The notes beneath the pieces are model-generated. The model had not been told where the DNA came from. It saw only the letters and a program-made list of their open reading frames with translations, and searched no databases. Made by a program: the position numbers and the translations under genes. A stretch of DNA of 64,000 bases. Origin: Bacteroidota bacterium (GTDB taxonomy: Bacteria > Bacteroidota > Bacteroidia > B-17B0 > Aurantibacillaceae). Shown here one piece after another: positions 16,708 through 26,099 of this stretch (the stretch's first letter is position 1; every line of letters begins with the position of its first letter). The stretch covers positions 1 through 64,000 of the forward strand of contig JAJNBG010000012.1 of assembly GCA_021155905.1 (NCBI GenBank). Direction: 5' to 3'.

Positions 16708-17286
16708 ATGTTGTATGATGCAATTGTGATAGGAGTCTCTGCAGGTGGAATAAACGCCATGAAAAAAATGTTTTCGATGTTGCCTAAACATTTTGCTATT
16801 CCTATTATTATTGTTTCCCATATAAGTGCCAGATCCGATAATCAATGGATCAGATTTTTAAATGAGAAAAGCAATCTTGCATTGAAGGAGGCCGATGAGA
16901 AGGAAATAATAGAACCTGGAAAAGTTTATTTTCCGCCGGCAAATTATCATTTATTGATTGAAAAAGACAGAACTTTTTCTTTCACCATTGATGAAAAAAT
17001 AAATTTTGCCCGCCCATCGATTGATGTGCTTTTTGAATCCGCTGCTGACGCCTATAAAAATAAATTAATTGGTATTGTGCTCACTGGTTCAAATTCAGAT
17101 GGTACTTCAGGTTTAAAGAGAATAAAGGATCTGGGCGGTTTAACGATTGTACAGGATCCTGAAGATGCTGAGTATGATTTTATGCCGGAGTCTGCTATAT
17201 CTATCGGTCCTGATCACATTTTGCCACTTGAAAAAATAACCGACTTATTGATAAAAATGAATAAACAAAATATTTCAAAACCATGA
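16708..17286 (+). CDS. cheB: CheB-type protein-glutamate methylesterase, no receiver domain
   Basis: CheB methylesterases remove methyl groups from, or deamidate, glutamine and glutamate side chains. The ATG at 16708 gives 192 residues, a bare catalytic domain without the usual N-terminal receiver. The catalytic triad is visible: Ser11 in GVSAGG, His38 in VSHIS, and Asp131 in LTGSNSDGTSG. The segment ARPSIDVLF also fits the family. Without a receiver, activity must be controlled by a partner protein or be constitutive. The gene starts next to the cheR stop and overlaps the hybrid kinase start by four bases, so the three genes are probably translated together. Confidence 0.92.
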   Translation: MLYDAIVIGVSAGGINAMKKMFSMLPKHFAIPIIIVSHISARSDNQWIRFLNEKSNLALKEADEKEIIEPGKVYFPPANYHLLIEKDRTFSFTIDEKINFARPSIDVLFESAADAYKNKLIGIVLTGSNSDGTSGLKRIKDLGGLTIVQDPEDAEYDFMPESAISIGPDHILPLEKITDLLIKMNKQNISKP

Positions 17287-20200
17287 CGCTAACAATTAAA
17301 GGAAAATTACTCGTCGGCTTTACAATTATTTTAACGGGCCTTATACTGACGTTGCTTTTTATCGTCAATAAATTTTCCGATTCGAATGACCGGTTGCAAA
17401 ATATTGTCGATGTATCTGCAAAAAAGATAACCCTCTCTCATGAATTGATGATTGGGGTTTTAGACGCAGGGAGGCATGAAAAGAATATCATATTGGAAAA
17501 AAACAGCATACGTAAAGATTTTTACAAAGATCGTATTTATGCAGCATTAATATCTATTGATAAACAAACTGTAGAGTTAGAGTCTTTAGTGGACAAAGAG
17601 GGCAGAGTCATCCTGGATAATTTTAAGAATATCTGGGCAAAGTACAGGTCTGATCTGGATGATATTGTTCAATTCGCTTTACAGAATGAGAATGACAAGG
17701 CTTTTGCTATTTCTATCGGCAAGGGATTAACAACGAGGGACAAAATCGTTGATGAGTTAACGAAACTCATTGACAAGAATGAGAAGAGTATGGTAATTGA
17801 CAAAGAGCAAAACGACAAAAGTTATGCTGCCGCCATACGTTTAATTGCCGTATTGACAATCGCTATTATTCTGGTATCGGTGATGATTGCTTATTGGATT
17901 ATACAAAGTATCACAAAACGAATTTCAGTGATTGCGAAAGAAGCTGAAAAGATAGCAAGCAGAGAATTTACAAAAGACACTATTGAGGATCACACGAGAG
18001 ACGAATTAAAGCCTGTTTTTGATTCATTAGAGAATATCAATAAAAGTTTTCACGAAGTAACCGAAAGTGCCGATAATGTTGCATCTGGCGATTATGACGT
18101 TGATTTCATTCCACGTTCGAATAAAGATATGCTTGGGAATGCATTGAAGAAAATGACTATTTCGCTGCGCGAAACGACTGCTTCAAATACCAAGCACAAT
18201 TGGCTGACAGCAGGTCAGAATTTATTAAACGAAAAACTGATGGGTGATCAGGGGATCAAAGACCTGGCAACCAATACCATTAGTTTTTTATGCAACTACC
18301 TGAAAGCAAACATTGGTGCTGTTTATTTATATGATGAGAGTGAAAATGCGCTCACCATGCAGGGGCAATATGCGTTTTCATCAATTGGGGAAGCAAAACA
18401 GCGGTTTTTGATGAACGAAGGATTAATCGGGCAGGTGGCTTACGAGCAAAAACCGGTTTTGATATCTGATATAAAGGGTGATCAGATAAGGATCACGTCG
18501 TCGGTTTTGGATGCTAAACCAACACATTTATTAATAACTCCTTTTTTATGCGAAGGTCATACTTTGGGTGTTATTGAAATCGGCAGGCTTCATGATTTTA
18601 CGGAAACGGAAAAAGAATTTATCAGCAATTCAATGGAGAGTATTGCGATAAGTATTAATTCATCCCTGGCCAGGAAACGCATTCAGGAGCTATTGCACGA
18701 GACACAGTTTCAAAGTGAGGAACTTCAGACTCAGCAGGAAGAATTGAAGCAAATGAATGAGGAACTGGAGGAGCAGTCACAGAACCTGATGCAACAGCAG
18801 GAGGAGCTGCGTATGACGAATGAGGAACTGGAGGCGCAGACACAATCTCTTGAAATGAAAAACAAAGAGGTGGAAGCTTCAAAATATGACATAGAACAGA
18901 AAACGAAGCAGTTGGAGGTAAGCAGCAAGTACAAATCAGAATTTCTTTCTAATATGTCACATGAGTTAAGAACTCCTCTGAATAGTTTATTGATTCTGTC
19001 AAAAGATCTGTCTGAGAATAAAAAGGAAAATCTGACAGAGGACCAGGTTGAAAGCGCCAAGATTATATATAAAAGCGGCCATGATTTGCTTATTTTAATT
19101 AACGAAGTGCTGGACCTTTCAAAAATTGAAGCGGGTAAAATGTCACTTAATATCGAAAAAATTTCGATAAAGGATTTTATGGAGGATATTCTGAGGGGTT
19201 TTAAATTACAGGCCAGCGAAAAGGGGCTTGATCTTTTATGCACATTCGGGACTGAACTGCCTGAATTTATGAAGACGGATTCACAGAGGTTAAGTCAGAT
19301 TCTGAAGAACCTTTTATCCAATGCCATTAAGTTTACTGAAAAAGGGCATATAGATTTAAGTGTAGAGTGTCACGATAAAAAAACATTAGCAATTTCAGTG
19401 TCAGATACGGGAATAGGAGTAGCAAAAGAGAAACAGGCGGCTATTTTTGAAGCTTTTCAGCAGGCAGATGGCGGTACATCCAGAAAGTATGGAGGCACAG
19501 GCCTTGGTCTTTCTATTTCAAGAGAGTTAGCAAAGTTATTAGGCGGCGAAATCAGAGTGAGCAGTAAGCCTAATGAAGGCTCTGTTTTTTCAATTGTATT
19601 GCCTGTTGAGATCGAACAGGAAATGAGTCACACACGGACAATACCTGACCATAAACCGTCGCCGTACACTTCACGTGCAACCAATGACAGCAAGTACCTG
19701 AATTATCCAACATTAAGAGATGACCGGGAATTGATCACGAAAGATGATAAGATTATCCTGGTAATAGAAGATGATCTTAAATTTGCGGATATATTGTTAA
19801 AGCAGGCAAATAACAAGGGCTTTAAATGTCTGTCGGCGGCCACGGGGGAAGATGGATTGGCACTTGCAATTAAGTTCAATCCTCATGCTATTATTCTGGA
19901 TATTGATCTTCCTGGTATGGATGGGCATCAGGTGCTCTCAGAATTAAAAGCAAATCCGATCGTACGACATATTCCCGTGCATATTATTTCTGTGAATGAA
20001 CGTTCCATGGATCCTATCAAGAATGGAGCGATAGAATATTTAACAAAACCAATTGATAAGAAAGACCTGGAGGATTCGTTCAGCCGGATTGAAAGTTTCG
20101 TGAACCGGAAAATGAAAAATTTGCTGATCGTTGAAGATGATGAAAATTCACGAACGGCCATCAAAAAATTGATTGGTAATGGAGATGTAAAATGTTTTGA

Positions 20201-20918
20201 AGCGGGCACGGCTAAAGAGGCCATTACTTTTTTTACTGAAAATCATGTCGACTGCATCGTTCTTGATCTTGGCCTGCCGGATATGGATGGATTTGAATTA
20301 ATTCATGCTCTTGAAAAAATTCCCGATAAACACGTTCCTCCGATCATTATCTACACAGGTAGAGAGTTGACGAAGGAAGAAAATTATGAGCTTCAAAAAT
20401 GCGCTGATAGTATTATCATTAAAGGTGTGAAATCTGAGGAACGTCTTCTTGATGAAACTGCTCTTTTTCTTCATCGAACGATCCGAAATTTGCCGACATC
20501 CAAACAACAAATGATTAATAATTTATATGACAAAGAAGTTATTTTTCACTCGAAAAAAATTTTACTGGTTGATGACGATATGAGGAATGTATTTGCTCTG
20601 TCTAAAATTTTAAAAGAGCGAGGGATGGAAATCGTTAAAGCGGAAAATGGTAAAGTAGCGGTAGAAGAATTAAAAAAAGGAACTGCGATACATCTTGTGT
20701 TAATGGATATTATGATGCCTGAGATGGATGGATATGAAGCGATGCGAATCATTCGCTCGGATGAAAAATTTCGGAGTTTACCGATTATAGCGCTCACAGC
20801 AAAAGCCATGAAAGAAGATAAGAAGAAATGTATAGACGCAGGGGCTAACGATTATATTACCAAACCAATTGATGTCGATCGGTTATTATCATTGATGCGT
20901 GTATGGTTAAGTAAATAG
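17283..20918 (+). CDS. Hybrid sensor kinase: TM-HAMP-GAF-coiled coil-HK-three receivers
   Basis: The 1211-residue protein begins with two membrane helices (about 9-30 and 182-206) around a helical periplasmic sensor of the CHASE3/4HB type. A HAMP region and a GAF domain (about 320-475) follow. Residues 484-546 are nine regular heptads with repeated Glu/Gln pairs (QQEELKQ, MNEELEE, QSQNLMQ, QQEELRM, TNEELEA). The kinase core has the phospho-acceptor His560 in SNMSHELRTPLN, then N, G1 (DTGIGVAKEK) and G2 (GGTGLGLSI) boxes. Three receivers have predicted phospho-Asp residues 873, 995 and 1142. No Hpt domain is present, so phosphotransfer may go to a separate protein. The link to cheR and cheB suggests methylation could tune this kinase; that is inference. 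Confidence 0.93.
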   Translation: MTLTIKGKLLVGFTIILTGLILTLLFIVNKFSDSNDRLQNIVDVSAKKITLSHELMIGVLDAGRHEKNIILEKNSIRKDFYKDRIYAALISIDKQTVELESLVDKEGRVILDNFKNIWAKYRSDLDDIVQFALQNENDKAFAISIGKGLTTRDKIVDELTKLIDKNEKSMVIDKEQNDKSYAAAIRLIAVLTIAIILVSVMIAYWIIQSITKRISVIAKEAEKIASREFTKDTIEDHTRDELKPVFDSLENINKSFHEVTESADNVASGDYDVDFIPRSNKDMLGNALKKMTISLRETTASNTKHNWLTAGQNLLNEKLMGDQGIKDLATNTISFLCNYLKANIGAVYLYDESENALTMQGQYAFSSIGEAKQRFLMNEGLIGQVAYEQKPVLISDIKGDQIRITSSVLDAKPTHLLITPFLCEGHTLGVIEIGRLHDFTETEKEFISNSMESIAISINSSLARKRIQELLHETQFQSEELQTQQEELKQMNEELEEQSQNLMQQQEELRMTNEELEAQTQSLEMKNKEVEASKYDIEQKTKQLEVSSKYKSEFLSNMSHELRTPLNSLLILSKDLSENKKENLTEDQVESAKIIYKSGHDLLILINEVLDLSKIEAGKMSLNIEKISIKDFMEDILRGFKLQASEKGLDLLCTFGTELPEFMKTDSQRLSQILKNLLSNAIKFTEKGHIDLSVECHDKKTLAISVSDTGIGVAKEKQAAIFEAFQQADGGTSRKYGGTGLGLSISRELAKLLGGEIRVSSKPNEGSVFSIVLPVEIEQEMSHTRTIPDHKPSPYTSRATNDSKYLNYPTLRDDRELITKDDKIILVIEDDLKFADILLKQANNKGFKCLSAATGEDGLALAIKFNPHAIILDIDLPGMDGHQVLSELKANPIVRHIPVHIISVNERSMDPIKNGAIEYLTKPIDKKDLEDSFSRIESFVNRKMKNLLIVEDDENSRTAIKKLIGNGDVKCFEAGTAKEAITFFTENHVDCIVLDLGLPDMDGFELIHALEKIPDKHVPPIIIYTGRELTKEENYELQKCADSIIIKGVKSEERLLDETALFLHRTIRNLPTSKQQMINNLYDKEVIFHSKKILLVDDDMRNVFALSKILKERGMEIVKAENGKVAVEELKKGTAIHLVLMDIMMPEMDGYEAMRIIRSDEKFRSLPIIALTAKAMKEDKKKCIDAGANDYITKPIDVDRLLSLMRVWLSK

Positions 20919-20950
20919 ATACAGAATAGTGTCCTATAAAAATTTCTGTT

Positions 20951-22045
20951 ATGAATATAAAACCAAAAATACTTATTGTTGACGACAGACCGGAGAACCT
21001 GGTTGCGTTAAGAACTGTTTTGAAACACCTGGATATAGAGCTTGTGGAGGCTTCCAGTGGAAACGATGCATTAAAGGCTACCTTAAAGCATGACTTTTGC
21101 CTGGCTTTATTAGACGTTCAAATGCCTGAAATGGACGGTTATGAATTGGCGGCTATATTAAGAGAAGAACCAAAAACGGCCCATTTGCCGTTTATTTTTA
21201 TTTCCGCTGTTTATACAGATAATTTAAATGTTTTTAAGGGATACGAGAATGGAGCATTTAGTTTTATTACCAAACCGTTCCAACCTGAAATATTAATTAA
21301 TAAGGTCAATTTTTTTATTGATAAGCATAAACAGGAAGCCGCCTTATTTGAATTAAATGCGGAACTCCGGAACATAAATAAAGAACTGGAATCATTTAGT
21401 TATTCTGTGTCTCATGATTTACGAGCACCTTTGAGAGCCATTAACGGCTATTCGAACATTCTCAAAATGGATTATGAGAAAGTGTTAGATGAAAACGGCA
21501 GGCAAATCCTTGATGCCATTTGCAATAACACCATACGCATGTCAACATTGATTGATGAATTACTTGAGTTTTCTAAACTGGGCCGGAAAGAGGTGCAGAA
21601 GCGGGATATTGTTATGAATGAGCTGGTGGATAATGTTCTTATCGAAATCCATCGTTCTATGAAACACCGGGCGAAGATAAAAATGGGGACGCTTCACAAT
21701 ATCAAAGCTGACCAACGATTACTACACCAGGTGATGCTTAATTTAATATCCAATGCTATTAAATATTCTTCAAAAAATGAAGTGCCTGTGGTTGAAATTT
21801 CATCCGAAGAAAGAAATAATGAAATTGTTTTTTCGATTAAAGACAATGGTGTTGGTTTTAACATGGATTACGCTCATAAGTTATTTGGAGTTTTTCAACG
21901 TTTACATTCGCATGAAGAGTTTGAAGGAACGGGCGTTGGACTCGCAATCGTACATAAAATTATACAAAAACATGGCGGCCGTGTCTGGGCAGAAGGTACG
22001 CCTAACGAAGGTGCCGTTTTCCAATTTTCATTACTAAACAATTAA
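20951..22045 (+). CDS. Receiver-histidine kinase fusion
   Basis: A soluble 364-residue protein with an N-terminal receiver (about 5-122, predicted phospho-Asp55 in LLDVQMPEMDG) and a C-terminal histidine kinase core. The acceptor is His155 in SYSVSHDLRAPLRAINGYS. The ATPase domain shows the N box NLISNAIKYSS, G1 DNGVGFNMDY and G2 GTGVGLAIVHK. Receivers fused before the kinase usually gate it in response to an upstream phosphodonor. Here that could be the membrane hybrid kinase encoded 32 bases upstream. The ATG has no competing start. Confidence 0.93.
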   Translation: MNIKPKILIVDDRPENLVALRTVLKHLDIELVEASSGNDALKATLKHDFCLALLDVQMPEMDGYELAAILREEPKTAHLPFIFISAVYTDNLNVFKGYENGAFSFITKPFQPEILINKVNFFIDKHKQEAALFELNAELRNINKELESFSYSVSHDLRAPLRAINGYSNILKMDYEKVLDENGRQILDAICNNTIRMSTLIDELLEFSKLGRKEVQKRDIVMNELVDNVLIEIHRSMKHRAKIKMGTLHNIKADQRLLHQVMLNLISNAIKYSSKNEVPVVEISSEERNNEIVFSIKDNGVGFNMDYAHKLFGVFQRLHSHEEFEGTGVGLAIVHKIIQKHGGRVWAEGTPNEGAVFQFSLLNN

Positions 22046-22052
22046 GGACCTG

Positions 22053-22700
22053 ATGAACTATAAAATTAAAATACTGATCCTTGAGGACGACAAAAACGAT
22101 GTCGAATTGCTTCAATATGAATTGAAGAAATCCACATTAAGTTATACTACCAAGCTCGTTCAAACGCGCGAGGACTTTGAAAACAGTTTGGAAACTTTTA
22201 AACCTGATATCATTTTATCGGATTATTCATTGCCTTCTTTCGATGGAGTTTCTGCGTTTAACATTAAACAAAAAAAGTGTCCGTCAATTCCTTTTATCAT
22301 CGTTTCCGGAACCATCGGTGAAGAAAACGCGGTGGAATTGATTAAAAATGGCATAACGGATTATGCATTAAAAGGAAAGCTGTCAACGGTCAATCAAAAA
22401 ATTATTCGTGCTTTAGATGAAGCAAAAGCGAAGACGGAGAAACAGGTGGCCCTTGAGAGACTCCGTGTTCAAAATGAAAAGTTGTTTGAAATTGCGTTTC
22501 TTCAATCGCACCAGGTGAGGGCTCCGGTTGCTCATATCCTTGGACTTATCAGTTTGTTTAATATGGATGATCCTGCGGATCCAAAGAATACGGAAGTTAT
22601 TAAAAACCTTCACAAAACGACTGTAGCATTTGATGATATCATTCACCAGATTGTTCAAAAAACCAGTGAGATTGGCGCGACGGATTCAGGCGTCAATTGA
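22053..22700 (+). CDS. Receiver with a C-terminal DHp-like helix, no ATPase domain
   Basis: This 215-residue protein starts with a receiver domain (about 4-122, predicted phospho-Asp57 in ILSDYSLPSFDG). After a helical linker it has an H-box-like segment, FLQSHQVRAPVAHILGLI, with His153, resembling the dimerisation and phosphotransfer (DHp) helix of Bacteroidota kinases. It ends about 60 residues later, where a kinase would begin its ATPase domain. It may act as a phosphotransfer adaptor between receivers, or it may be a shortened kinase. It begins seven bases after the upstream receiver-kinase and ends the signalling run. Confidence 0.82.
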   Translation: MNYKIKILILEDDKNDVELLQYELKKSTLSYTTKLVQTREDFENSLETFKPDIILSDYSLPSFDGVSAFNIKQKKCPSIPFIIVSGTIGEENAVELIKNGITDYALKGKLSTVNQKIIRALDEAKAKTEKQVALERLRVQNEKLFEIAFLQSHQVRAPVAHILGLISLFNMDDPADPKNTEVIKNLHKTTVAFDDIIHQIVQKTSEIGATDSGVN

Positions 22701-22774
22701 TGGGATTTGTGAATTAGCATTAATTGCAGTTGCAGCTTATTTTAAGTAAATTTAATATCGGTTAATTTTGATTC

Positions 22775-24736
22775 ATGAAAAAAATTTGTTTGTTAGTGTT
22801 TTTCTTGTCAGTTAGTTCTGCGTTTTTTGCCCAGCTTTTTTTTGCCGGCGATACCAGTTGTTTTTATAAAAAAGTCAATAACTCATTCATTGCCGGTAAT
22901 GGGTTCTCACCAGGACAACATTATCATCTTGACCTAAATGCGGATGGTAGTTCTGATATTGATTTTGAAAGTATTCATGTTTCCTGTAACACGCCTTCTG
23001 GCCCTGCTTGTGCAGGTACTGGACAATGGGAATATAAATATTTTAAACTTTCATCTCTGACAAATGTTACATTTCTATTTGGCCCTGCTGTCGGTTCGAA
23101 TTGCACATTTACCAATACCATCCAGAATTTATCCTATGGCACACCATTGAATTCTAATTTGAACTGGAATAATACAGGATCTCGTTTTGTTTATTATTAT
23201 TCTTTATATTCTTTTCCTCAACAGTTTTGCGGTCAGGTCGTTGATTCTTTTTACGTAGGATTTAGAAATATTTCTACGAATAATGATACGATCAATGGTT
23301 GGTTATTAATAGATTCTCATTATCCGGGCAAATTAATTTCATATGGGTATAAAATTACGCCTCTTAACACAAGTGCTTCCTTTTCTTTAACCCAAACATC
23401 TCTTTGTTTGGGTGATAGCTTGCATTTAGATCAAATTGGAACAGGGTATTTCAATGGCTTCGGTGTAAAAAATAATGTATTTTTCAATGATAGTGTTGGA
23501 AATTATAAGGCCTATGCTTCAAATGGATGTGTGAACACGTCAACTTTAGATATTACGGTGTTCTCATTGCCAAATCCGCCGCAAATTACCAATTCTTCCA
23601 CTTCTATCTGTAAAGGTGACTCTCTCGTTTTAAGCGGTAACCCCGGTAGTGGAATTTTCAGTGGTAGCGGAGTGAGTGGGAATGTCTTTTACTCTTCAAA
23701 CATTTCCACAAATACTGTTTCAATTCAATACACCGTTTCAGATCAAAGCGGTTGCTCAAACACAACAACTAAAAATTTTTCAATAGCGCCTTTAACATTT
23801 ACAATGTCAACATGTTTAGGTTCAGGTTTTAGCTTGCCAACACAATTTTCGATGGACGGTATTTTTACAGGTAGTGGTGTTTATAATGGTAATATTTTTG
23901 ATCCAAATATTTCAGGTAGTGGAATTATTCCGGTTTATTTTACTTCAACCTGTAATAAAACGGCAACCTTAAATATTACGGTTCATCCAGATCCTCCAAA
24001 GCCTCAAATTATCAATCCAGCAACGTCCTGTTGCCTTGGTGACAAGATACCTCTCAGTGGTTTACCTTCAGGGGGGTATTTCGGTCCCCAAGCAACTCAG
24101 TTAGTTATTGTTTCAGACGATACCCTATATACTGAATATTTTCAGCCGGAAATTTTATTTTATGATACAGGTAAAGTGGTTTATTTTTATGCAATTCAAG
24201 ACATAAATGGCTGTACGAGTTATGCCTACGATACTATACAAGTGGAATACGCGTATTCTCCTGATAGCCCAATAAATAGTTGCCCACACACCACATTTTC
24301 TTTAACAGGATTTCCCAATGGGGGGACATTCACAGGTGCTAATATTGCCGGAAACACATACACCGCTCCGGCAAGTATAGGTAGTGACCTTGGTTACTAT
24401 AGTTATACATACTCTTCAGGTTGCAGTGCTACTTATACTCTTCATTTAGCTACCTATGATTGTGTGGGTATTGAGGAGAATTTAAAAAATGATCAGAAAA
24501 TTTTAATTTACCCGAATCCTACTGCAGATTTCATACAGTTAGATCTTGTAAATATTAACACCGAAAATTCTTATAACGCGAAAATTGTATCTATAGAGGG
24601 CGCAGTTTTAAAATCTGTTTTACTGGATAATAATAACAATGTAATTGACCTTGCGGATTTACCAAATGGAATCTATTTTATAGATGTCTCTGTTGATCAT
24701 TCTGTGTATAGAAGTAAACTGGTAATTATCAGGTAA
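22775..24736 (+). CDS. T9SS-secreted surface protein with C-terminal sorting domain
   Basis: This 653-residue protein has a signal peptide (MKKICLLVFF..., cleavage near FFAQ, residue 20). The long middle section is Ser/Thr/Asn/Gly-rich with repeated modules of the form 'C-x-GD-S-L-x-L...G-x-FSG-x-GV' (near 210, 280, 340, 415, 510), typical of tandem Ig-like adhesion domains. The last 75 residues form a type A T9SS sorting domain: ILIYPNPTADF, NAKIVSIEGA, and a final GIYFIDV...SKLVIIR. The protein is expected to cross the outer membrane by T9SS and be attached or released. The ligand is unknown. It converges on the EnvC-like gene with 22 bases between stops. Confidence 0.9.
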   Translation: MKKICLLVFFLSVSSAFFAQLFFAGDTSCFYKKVNNSFIAGNGFSPGQHYHLDLNADGSSDIDFESIHVSCNTPSGPACAGTGQWEYKYFKLSSLTNVTFLFGPAVGSNCTFTNTIQNLSYGTPLNSNLNWNNTGSRFVYYYSLYSFPQQFCGQVVDSFYVGFRNISTNNDTINGWLLIDSHYPGKLISYGYKITPLNTSASFSLTQTSLCLGDSLHLDQIGTGYFNGFGVKNNVFFNDSVGNYKAYASNGCVNTSTLDITVFSLPNPPQITNSSTSICKGDSLVLSGNPGSGIFSGSGVSGNVFYSSNISTNTVSIQYTVSDQSGCSNTTTKNFSIAPLTFTMSTCLGSGFSLPTQFSMDGIFTGSGVYNGNIFDPNISGSGIIPVYFTSTCNKTATLNITVHPDPPKPQIINPATSCCLGDKIPLSGLPSGGYFGPQATQLVIVSDDTLYTEYFQPEILFYDTGKVVYFYAIQDINGCTSYAYDTIQVEYAYSPDSPINSCPHTTFSLTGFPNGGTFTGANIAGNTYTAPASIGSDLGYYSYTYSSGCSATYTLHLATYDCVGIEENLKNDQKILIYPNPTADFIQLDLVNINTENSYNAKIVSIEGAVLKSVLLDNNNNVIDLADLPNGIYFIDVSVDHSVYRSKLVIIR

Positions 24737-24758
24737 GGTTATTATAGGCCTTCAAAGC

Positions 24759-26099
24759 TTACCTCGCATTGAACAACCAGCCGCTTGGGTCCATGGTCCT
24801 TTGTCCTTTCCAGATCTGAAGGTTCATACTGGTTTTACCATCTTCATCGAGGATGGTACCTATGTTTTGTTTGATGCTGACTTTGTCGCCCTGTTTTACA
24901 AATACTTCTCCAATGTTACTGTAAACGCTCAGGTATTCACCATGGCGGATGATGATCAGTTTTCCGCCGGTTGGTGAGATGGCAATACTGGTTACTTCGC
25001 CTTCAAACACGGTACGCGCCTGGGAACCTTTATTGGCGCAAATCTCCACGCCATTGTTATTCATCATAAAGCCTTTAATAGCGGGATGTTCGTATTCGCC
25101 ATAAGGCTGGCAAATGACGCCTTTCGTTACCGGCCAGGGTAGTTTCCCTCTGCTGCTGGCAAAGTCTGCTCCTAAGGCTTCAGCTTCTTCTGTTAACTCG
25201 GGTGCAGTTGGTCTGGTCTCCGGCGTTTTAACATCCGTTTTCGCTTTGGTTTTTGGTTTCGTTTTATTTTTTTCAGCTTTCGCGGCCTTAGCCGCTTTTT
25301 CAGCCGCAATTTTGGCAGACTCTTCCATCTTCCGTTTTATTTCAGCTTCAATCAATCGTTTAATGGCTATTTGTAAATTTTCAGCATCTTTTTTCTTCTT
25401 TTCCAGTTCTTCCTTCAATTCCTTTTCCTGTTGCTGCAATTCGCTCAATACAATTTCCTGCTGCTGTTTTTCGCCATCCAATTGTGTCTTTTCTTCTTTT
25501 TCATTTCCCAACAATACATTTTTTTCATGGCGCTGTCCTTCCAGTTCCTTGAGTTTGTCATTCAGGATCACCTGAGTGGCTATAATTTCATTGGCCTGCT
25601 TTTTGCGAAATGCGGCATACTGCTGAAAATATTTAATGCGCATGTAAGCCTGGTTAAAATTTCCTGAAGAGAACAAAAACATAATCTTGGTATAGGAATC
25701 CTGGTTGCGTTGCGCAAAATAAATCATCTTGGCGTATTCACTTTTTAATTTTTCAAGGCTTGCCATGAGGGCATTTACTTCCGTAACATTTTTTTTAATT
25801 CTTGAATTGATTTGCGCCAGTTCTGCATTAATGGTACTGATGAGTTCTTCCCTGACTTTTATTTTGGTATTAATCACAACAATCGTATTGATCTGTGATT
25901 TCTTATTGGCCTTGGTTTGACTTAATTGAGAGTTCAACTGTTTGATGTCATCATTCAGTTTGTTTTTTTTATTCAATAAATCTTTTTGGGAAGGCTGGCC
26001 TTTTGTTTGAGCAAATAGAGGATTTGAAACACTAATAAAAAAGAAAAGTACGCATATACAGATGCTATTGTTTTTCTTTTTTAACAGGAATCGGATCAT
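24759..26099 (-). CDS. EnvC-like factor: coiled coil plus degenerate LytM (M23) domain
   Basis: The 446-residue protein has a signal peptide (cleavage near PLFAQ, about 31), a long coiled coil (about 35-260), an Ala/Lys-rich linker and a C-terminal LytM domain (about 325-445). Active M23 peptidases need HxxxD and HxH zinc ligands. Here the matching segments read MMNNNGVEI, VYSNIG and NLQIWKG, so the metal ligands are missing. That is the EnvC/NlpD situation, where the domain activates a cell-wall amidase in septum cleavage instead of cutting peptidoglycan. The start overlaps the end of the DUF4292 gene by 35 bases; it is retained because it gives a complete signal peptide. Confidence 0.88.
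   Translation of the reverse strand: MIRFLLKKKNNSICICVLFFFISVSNPLFAQTKGQPSQKDLLNKKNKLNDDIKQLNSQLSQTKANKKSQINTIVVINTKIKVREELISTINAELAQINSRIKKNVTEVNALMASLEKLKSEYAKMIYFAQRNQDSYTKIMFLFSSGNFNQAYMRIKYFQQYAAFRKKQANEIIATQVILNDKLKELEGQRHEKNVLLGNEKEEKTQLDGEKQQQEIVLSELQQQEKELKEELEKKKKDAENLQIAIKRLIEAEIKRKMEESAKIAAEKAAKAAKAEKNKTKPKTKAKTDVKTPETRPTAPELTEEAEALGADFASSRGKLPWPVTKGVICQPYGEYEHPAIKGFMMNNNGVEICANKGSQARTVFEGEVTSIAISPTGGKLIIIRHGEYLSVYSNIGEVFVKQGDKVSIKQNIGTILDEDGKTSMNLQIWKGQRTMDPSGWLFNAR

Noticed and set aside
18731-19243. Minus-strand reading frame of 170 residues opposite the hybrid kinase
   Set aside because: Ser/Leu/Cys-rich shadow of the coiled coil and kinase core, with no start signal or homology features.
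22763-22770. TAATTTTG upstream of the T9SS cargo gene as a promoter
   Set aside because: It ends only four bases before the ATG, so transcription would start at or after the start codon, and no -33 element is at the right distance.
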